From CAYOZN01 sp964408455 (GTDB taxonomy: Bacteria; Planctomycetota; Phycisphaerae; UBA1845; UTPLA1), in the NCBI GenBank assembly GCA_964408455.1, contig CAYOZN010000047.1, forward strand, positions 1 through 16,139: 16,139 nucleotides of DNA. Direction: 5' to 3'. Of this stretch, positions 12,073 to 16,139 are shown piece by piece (positions within the stretch are counted from its first letter, which is position 1; each line of letters starts with the position of its first letter). The translations under genes and the position numbers were made by a program. The notes under the pieces were generated by a model that saw nothing but the letters and a program-made list of their open reading frames with translations, was not told where the DNA came from and ran no database searches.

Positions 12073-13218
12073 ATGGCCAGCGTAACGTTACACGACGTCG
12101 CCAAGATTTACCCGGGCGGCGTCAGGGCCGTTGACGGTGTCACTCTGGATATCGCCGACCGGGAGTTTATCGTCCTGGTCGGCCCTTCCGGCTGCGGCAA
12201 GAGTACGACACTGCGGATGATCGCCGGCCTCGAAGACATCACCGCCGGCACGATTCGCATCGCAGACCGCATCGTCAACGATGTCGCTCCAAAGGACCGC
12301 GACATCGCGATGGTATTTCAGAATTACGCCCTGTACCCGCACATGTCGGTGTACAAGAATATGGCGTTCGGCCTCAGGCTCCGCCGGCGGGAACTCGGAC
12401 TGAGCAAGGCCGACATTGACAAGAAGGTGCGTGAAACGGCGGTCGTCCTCGGCATCGTCGATCTGCTCGATCGCAAGCCCAGGGCCCTGTCCGGTGGCCA
12501 GCGGCAGCGCGTCGCAGTCGGTCGCGCGATCGTCCGCAACCCGAAGGTGTTCCTGTTCGACGAGCCGCTGTCGAATCTCGATGCCAAGCTCCGAATGGAG
12601 ATGCGTTCCGAGATCAAGCGGCTGCAACGGCGCTTTCAGACGACCACCGTCTACGTCACGCACGATCAGGAAGAGGCCATGACGCTGGGAGACCGCGTCG
12701 TGGTTATGAAGGACGGTCGGGTTCATCAGGTAGCGCCGCCGCTCGAGATTTACGAGCGGCCTGCGAATCGGTTTGTGGCCGGTTTCATTGGCACGCCGAC
12801 GATGAATTTCGTGGACGGCCGAGTGGTTCAGGATGCGAGCGGCCTGATGTTCGAGGATGGCGGCACGCGGCTGCCATTGCCGGACAGTCTGCCTGCCACC
12901 CTGAAGGACCGCATCGGCGAGACGATGGTCCTTGGCATCCGGCCCGATGCCGTTTTGGGTGAGCCCGGCGCCGGCGCGGTGCGAGTCAAGGTCCATGTGG
13001 ACCTGGTCGAGCCGCTGGGCGACCGCAAGGATGTCTATTTCCGTCTGCCATCGCAGAAAGCGATGGTGGGGCGATTGGATGCACGCATTCCGGCCCGGGA
13101 GGGCCGGGAAATCGACGTGTTTATCGACATGAGCCGAGCCCATGTCTTTGAGCGCGGCGAAGCGGGGGCAAACGTGTCCGCCGCGGCGGGTGCCGCGGTG
13201 TTGAGCGGCGCGGCATGA
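12073..13218 (+). CDS. ugpC: Carbohydrate-type ABC transporter ATP-binding protein (UgpC/MsmX/MalK family)
   Basis: This 381-aa ATPase belongs to the CUT1 sugar/glycerol-phosphate importer class and would drive a membrane permease pair from the cytoplasmic side. The nucleotide-binding domain is complete: Walker A GPSGCGKST (37-45), Q-loop Q83, signature LSGGQ (139-143), Walker B VFLFDE (159-164), D-loop SNLD (167-170) and switch H198. The C-terminal TOBE region (about 235-360) contains MNF, GIRPDAV and a conserved VEPLGD. The last 20 residues are an Ala-rich tail. Length fits UgpC/MsmX. No permease or binding-protein gene is in the window, so it may serve several importers, as MsmX does; that is an inference, and the symbol names the closest family rather than a proven ortholog. 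A perfect consensus promoter lies upstream, and the ATG at 12073 has no strong ribosome-binding site. Confidence 0.9.
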   Translation: MASVTLHDVAKIYPGGVRAVDGVTLDIADREFIVLVGPSGCGKSTTLRMIAGLEDITAGTIRIADRIVNDVAPKDRDIAMVFQNYALYPHMSVYKNMAFGLRLRRRELGLSKADIDKKVRETAVVLGIVDLLDRKPRALSGGQRQRVAVGRAIVRNPKVFLFDEPLSNLDAKLRMEMRSEIKRLQRRFQTTTVYVTHDQEEAMTLGDRVVVMKDGRVHQVAPPLEIYERPANRFVAGFIGTPTMNFVDGRVVQDASGLMFEDGGTRLPLPDSLPATLKDRIGETMVLGIRPDAVLGEPGAGAVRVKVHVDLVEPLGDRKDVYFRLPSQKAMVGRLDARIPAREGREIDVFIDMSRAHVFERGEAGANVSAAAGAAVLSGAA

Positions 13219-13327
13219 CCCCCTTGGCGATCCCGCACGGACGGGAACGCGGGAGATGGCTTATGCGCTAGGAGCCGGGTCCAGCCCGCGTGCGCGGTGC
13301 GGTCGGCGGCGGCCGCCAGTAGAAAAT

Positions 13328-13383
13328 CGCCGCCCAGGGTGGGCTCGGATTTTGCCCACTTTTTTTGTTTCCTGTGGGCGGTG
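13328..13383 (+). promoter_or_regulatory. Attenuator-like set of alternative hairpins upstream of nusA
   Basis: Four mutually complementary segments follow each other: (1) CGCCGCCCA 13328-13336, (2) GTGGGC 13339-13344, (3) GCCCAC 13354-13359, and (4) GTGGGC 13374-13379, continuing GGTG to 13383. Pairing 2:3 makes an intrinsic terminator. Pairings 1:2 (GCCCA/TGGGC) and 3:4 (GCCCAC/GTGGGC) would exclude it. Pairing 1:4 (nine pairs, one G-U) could instead enclose it. The layout is that of transcription attenuators. NusA is known to control its own operon through termination in other bacteria. Function here is inferred. Confidence 0.4.
13339..13366 (+). terminator. Intrinsic terminator between the ABC ATPase gene and nusA
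   Basis: GTGGGC/GCCCAC form a 6-bp stem with a 9-nt loop, followed immediately by seven T residues. It lies 121 bp after the ABC stop and 92 bp before the nusA start. The stem is short, so termination may be partial or NusA-dependent. Confidence 0.6.
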
Positions 13384-13397
13384 CCGCCGTGGCGGCA
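13382..13397 (+). other. Small GC hairpin in the nusA leader
   Basis: TGCCGC and GCGGCA form a perfect 6-bp stem around a CGTG loop, just after the attenuator-like segments and 61 bp before the nusA ATG. No T-run follows. Its first two bases overlap segment 4 of the alternative structure, so the two may compete. Confidence 0.3.
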
Positions 13398-13458
13398 TTG
13401 AAATTCAGGCGAGCACGGGCGCCGGACACCCGCGCAAGACGAAGCAACAGAGAACGAC

Positions 13459-14844
13459 ATGAGCGCTGAACTACTACGAATCGTCGACGGTCTGGCCCGC
13501 GACAAGAATATCGAGAAGGAACTCGTCCTTCAGGATATCGAGCTGGCCATGGAGACCGCCGTACGCAAGAAATACCTGGAAGCCGAAGTGGTCCACGTCG
13601 AGATCGATCGCATGACCGGCGATGTGTCGGCATCAGTCGATGAGACGCCCATCACCATGGGCGAACTCGGCCGCATCGCCGCGCAGACGGCCAAGCAGGT
13701 CATCATTCAGCGCATTCGCGAGGCCGAACGCGGCAGCATCTATGAGGAGTTTTCCGAGCGCAAGCAGCAGATCGTCACCGGCACCGTCGCCCGGTTCGAG
13801 GGCGGCGCCATCATCGTCAGCCTCGGCCGCACAGAGGGCTTTCTGCCCCGCAGCGAGCAGATCCCCGGCGAAACGCATCAGCCCGGCGAGCGCATCCGCT
13901 GCCTGATCCACGAAGTCCGCGAGGCCCCGCACCAGGTCAAGATCATCCTCAGCCGCAGCCATCCCGAGTTCATCCGCCGCCTCTTCGAGCTCGAAGTGCC
14001 CGAAGTCGCCGAACGCATCATCGAGATAAAGGCCCTCGCCCGCGAGGCCGGCTATCGCACAAAGGTTGCCGTCTCCTCGATCGACACCAAGGTCGATGCC
14101 GTCGGCGCCTGCGTCGGCGTTCGCGGCAGCCGCATCAAGAACATCGTCGAGGAACTCGGCGGCGAAAAGATCGACATCGTCCGCTGGAATGAGTCCTCGC
14201 AGATTCTCATCGCCAATGCGCTCAAGCCCGCCGAAATTCAGGACACCGCCTTGTGCTTCGAGCTCAGCCGCGCCACCGTCGTCGTCCCCGACGACCAGCT
14301 CTCGCTCGCCATCGGCAAGCGCGGCCAGAACGTGCGGCTCGCCGCGCGGCTCACCGGCTGGGACATCGATATTCTGACGCCCAAGGAATACAACAGGGGC
14401 CTCGATCGCCTCGCATCCACGCTCAAACGCGTGACCGGCATGGAAGACGTCATGGTCGAGCGCATCACGCTCATGGGACTCATCAGCGTTCTCGACGTCG
14501 AGGAAGTCGGCATCGAACCGCTCATGCGCGAACTTCAGATCGAGCAGGAACTGGCCGAGCGGATCGTTGCCGAGTGCTCGACCGAGGCCAAGCTGGTCCA
14601 GGCCGAAATGGAAGCCGAAAAGGCCGCCAAGGAACAGGAAAAGGCCGCCGCCGCTGCCGAGGCAGCCAGGGCTGCGGCCCAGGCGGCCGAAGGCGAAGCC
14701 GTCTCCGGCGCAGAAGCGACAGGCTCCGAGCAGGCAGCCGAACTGCCTGCGGGTGATGCCACCGAATCGTCGGAAGCGCCTCCGGAAGAGTCGGAGGCCC
14801 TCGCGTCAGAGGAGAAGGCTGCTGCGACAAACGATGTGGGTTAA
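13459..14844 (+). CDS. nusA: Transcription termination/antitermination factor NusA
   Basis: This 461-aa RNA-polymerase-binding factor acts in pausing, intrinsic termination and antitermination. An N-terminal polymerase-binding domain (1-103) is followed by an S1 domain (about 105-167). KH1 (about 175-250) contains VDAVGACVGVRGSRI, and KH2 (about 255-310) contains LAIGKRGQNVRLAARLTGWDIDI. A helix-hairpin-helix-like acidic segment (330-372) leads into an Ala/Glu-rich low-complexity tail (about 385-461) in place of ordered extra domains. The common GPRG loop of KH1 reads GVRG here. ATG 13459 fits the conserved N-terminus; no strong ribosome-binding site is seen. infB follows after 81 bp. rimP, usually upstream, is replaced by an ABC ATPase gene. 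A terminator with alternative pairings precedes the gene, and no separate nusA promoter was found. Confidence 0.96.
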   Translation: MSAELLRIVDGLARDKNIEKELVLQDIELAMETAVRKKYLEAEVVHVEIDRMTGDVSASVDETPITMGELGRIAAQTAKQVIIQRIREAERGSIYEEFSERKQQIVTGTVARFEGGAIIVSLGRTEGFLPRSEQIPGETHQPGERIRCLIHEVREAPHQVKIILSRSHPEFIRRLFELEVPEVAERIIEIKALAREAGYRTKVAVSSIDTKVDAVGACVGVRGSRIKNIVEELGGEKIDIVRWNESSQILIANALKPAEIQDTALCFELSRATVVVPDDQLSLAIGKRGQNVRLAARLTGWDIDILTPKEYNRGLDRLASTLKRVTGMEDVMVERITLMGLISVLDVEEVGIEPLMRELQIEQELAERIVAECSTEAKLVQAEMEAEKAAKEQEKAAAAAEAARAAAQAAEGEAVSGAEATGSEQAAELPAGDATESSEAPPEESEALASEEKAAATNDVG

Positions 14845-14849
14845 CTGCC

Positions 14850-14869
14850 GCCCCGCTCGGCGTCGGGGC
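14850..14869 (+). other. Intercistronic hairpin between nusA and infB
   Basis: GCCCCG (14850-14855) and CGGGGC (14864-14869) form a 6-bp stem with an 8-nt loop just after the nusA TAA. No T-run follows, so it is not a normal intrinsic terminator. It could be a processing site or mRNA 3'-end protection, or nothing. Confidence 0.3.
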
Positions 14870-14912
14870 AAGGCACGATTGCGTCTGAAACATGGATTGC
14901 AGGAGATATCTG

Positions 14913-14918
14913 CGGAGG
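14913..14918 (+). promoter_or_regulatory. Strong ribosome-binding site for infB with a TTG start
   Basis: CGGAGG lies 7 nt before the TTG at 14926-14928. It is the clearest Shine-Dalgarno site in the window and settles a start that lacks ATG. The next in-frame ATG (the HMH codons near 15031) would remove most of the N-terminal IF2_N domain. Confidence 0.75.
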
Positions 14919-14925
14919 TTGCTTC

Positions 14926-16139
14926 TTGGCTGAGAAAAAACGGCGAATTCATGACCTTGCCAAGGACCTTGAGGTCGAAAGCAAGACGATCATCGCCAAG
15001 TGCAATGCCGAGGGCATTTCGGTCAAGAACCACATGCACGTCCTCTCGGCCGGGCTCGAGGCGACGATTCGTGAGTGGTTCACCACCGGCGAGCAACATT
15101 CCGCGCTCGAAGAGGCGGCCACCGTCGACCTCGAAAAGGTACGCGTCAGGCGCAAGCGCGCCGCAAAGAAGGTAGCCGCCGAGATGGCGGCCGATGTCCC
15201 GGCCGGCGATCAGTCGTCCGTCGCCACTGCCACCGAAGAACCGCCCGCCGAGCCCGACCACGTCGCGCCGCCCGAGTTTACTTCGCCCGAACAGCCGCCG
15301 CCTCAGCTGCCCGAAGAACCATCAGAGCCACTCGCGCCCGCCGCGGAGGTTCCGCTCGAACCGGCGGCCGAGGCGCCGGCCGCGCCTCAGCCCCCGGCCC
15401 CTTTGCAGGAACAGACGGCAGTTGCCGGCCCGCAGAACGTGCCCCGGCCGGCGCAGCTGTCCGGCCCCAAAGTCGTGCGCATGGATAAGCCGGAGTACGT
15501 GGACAGGCCCCGGCCTGCGGCCCGCCCGGGACCGCGCGCGCCCATCTCCCGTATTCCGTTCGCCCCCTCGCGCGACGAATCGGCAAACAAGGATGCCCCC
15601 CGCCCCGTTGGCCGCGGTCCCAAGCGCGAAGGCGAGCCCGAAACGCCTGCCGCAAAGCGGCATCCGCGGCGCACCACGCGCGACACCGTCCAGTCCGTCG
15701 AAGAGCGGCTCAAGGAATGGCGCGAGCAGGATATCCTCGAATACAAGGAGCGGATGATCGCCGCCTCCGGCACCGGCATCACCCGCCTCCGCGCCATCGA
15801 GAAGAAGGGCGGCCCGCGCGGATCACAGCCTCAACTGCGTGCCAAGAAGACGCGCGTCGAGCTGGCCGAGCCCATCCGCGCCGGCGATTTCGCCCGCGAA
15901 ACCGGCATCAACATGAAGATCATCGGCCGGCACCTCGACACCTTCGCCGTTACCGTCAACCAGGTCATTCCGACCGACAAGGCCGAGATGATCGCCGCCG
16001 AATACGGCATCGAACTCGTCGCCGTCAAACCGAAAACGGGGCTCGACTTGCTCAGCGAAGAATTCAACGCCCGCGAAAAGAAGCGCCTCGGGCCGCGCCC
16101 GCCGGTCGTCACCGTTCTCGGCCACGTGGACCACGGCAA
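14926..16139 (+). CDS. infB: Translation initiation factor IF-2 (N-terminal part, runs off the window)
   Basis: The first 404 codons of the ribosome-binding GTPase that delivers initiator tRNA are present. The start is TTG, read as AEKKRRIHDLAKDLEVESK after fMet. Residues 1-55 form an IF2_N domain with a conserved K-I-I-A-K-C-NAEGISVKNH core. A long Pro/Ala/Glu-rich linker (about 60-185) and a basic Arg/Pro-rich stretch (186-250) follow, then a helical region. A second IF2_N-like domain spans about 309-372 (RAGDFARETGINMKII). The last visible residues, PPVVTVLGHVDHG, are the beginning of the G1 P-loop GHVDHGKT, so the GTPase domain lies beyond the edge. The long disordered N-terminus is normal for large IF-2 proteins. 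It follows nusA by 81 bp on the same strand, with no ylxR or ylxQ between. Confidence 0.96.
   Translation, partial: MAEKKRRIHDLAKDLEVESKTIIAKCNAEGISVKNHMHVLSAGLEATIREWFTTGEQHSALEEAATVDLEKVRVRRKRAAKKVAAEMAADVPAGDQSSVATATEEPPAEPDHVAPPEFTSPEQPPPQLPEEPSEPLAPAAEVPLEPAAEAPAAPQPPAPLQEQTAVAGPQNVPRPAQLSGPKVVRMDKPEYVDRPRPAARPGPRAPISRIPFAPSRDESANKDAPRPVGRGPKREGEPETPAAKRHPRRTTRDTVQSVEERLKEWREQDILEYKERMIAASGTGITRLRAIEKKGGPRGSQPQLRAKKTRVELAEPIRAGDFARETGINMKIIGRHLDTFAVTVNQVIPTDKAEMIAAEYGIELVAVKPKTGLDLLSEEFNAREKKRLGPRPPVVTVLGHVDHG

Noticed and set aside
13219..13327. Possible tRNA before nusA, by analogy with metY in E. coli
   Set aside because: GGGTCCAGCCC resembles a T-arm only loosely. No acceptor stem, anticodon arm or CCA end could be assembled.
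14850..14869. Terminator between nusA and infB
   Set aside because: The hairpin is followed by AAGGCACGATT rather than a T-run, and the two genes are normally co-transcribed.
1..16139. Insertion sequences, prophage, CRISPR or defence genes
   Set aside because: No transposase, integrase, nuclease-defence or array signature was seen on either strand. The EEP protein is secreted and more likely acts outside the cell.

Overview
The window is GC-rich bacterial DNA that looks planctomycetal. The main evidence is two large secreted proteins that carry dockerin-like paired EF-hand segments, eight Cys-rich units each opening with G-(A/G)-C-C, a concanavalin-like N-terminal region and choice-of-anchor-like beta domains. 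This combination is familiar from Planctomycetota, especially Phycisphaerae-like genomes. Three genes (plsC, the SLC13-type transporter, infB) appear to start at TTG, and Shine-Dalgarno sites are mostly weak. The taxon is inferred, not proven.

Layout from left to right. Positions 1-63 may hold the tail of a rightward gene. Positions 110-1479 hold the leftward pair cmk-plsC, overlapping as TTGA and preceded by a near-consensus promoter (TTGACC-N16-TATAAT). Positions 1593-7834 hold two leftward genes for secreted proteins. The upstream one (1398 aa) has a concanavalin-like region, a lamin-tail-like domain, two copies of an OB-like module, eight Cys-rich repeats and a dockerin-like segment. The downstream one (about 638 aa) is an endonuclease/exonuclease/phosphatase (EEP) protein with choice-of-anchor-like domains and a terminal dockerin-like segment. 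A strong intrinsic terminator separates them. Together they carry the parts of an ExeM/NucH-type extracellular nuclease divided over two polypeptides.

Positions 7835-8297 contain no convincing gene, but do contain a rightward promoter-like site and a rightward terminator that may bound a non-coding RNA of about 250 nt. A leftward SLC13-type transporter with two TrkA-C-like domains (8298-10133) is divergent from a rightward PMT-like membrane glycosyltransferase candidate (10272-11954). A perfect consensus sigma-70 promoter at 12004-12031 precedes an orphan UgpC/MsmX-type ABC ATPase (12073-13218). The 240-bp gap before nusA holds a terminator whose arms can also pair with flanking segments, as in an attenuator. 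nusA (13459-14844) and infB (from 14926, running off the window inside the GTPase P-loop) form the familiar transcription-translation factor pair, without rimP upstream or ylxR/ylxQ between them.

The most interesting points are the split nuclease architecture, the dockerin-like segment nested inside a Cys-rich repeat, the possible nusA attenuator, and the orphan promoter-terminator pair at 7857-8143.
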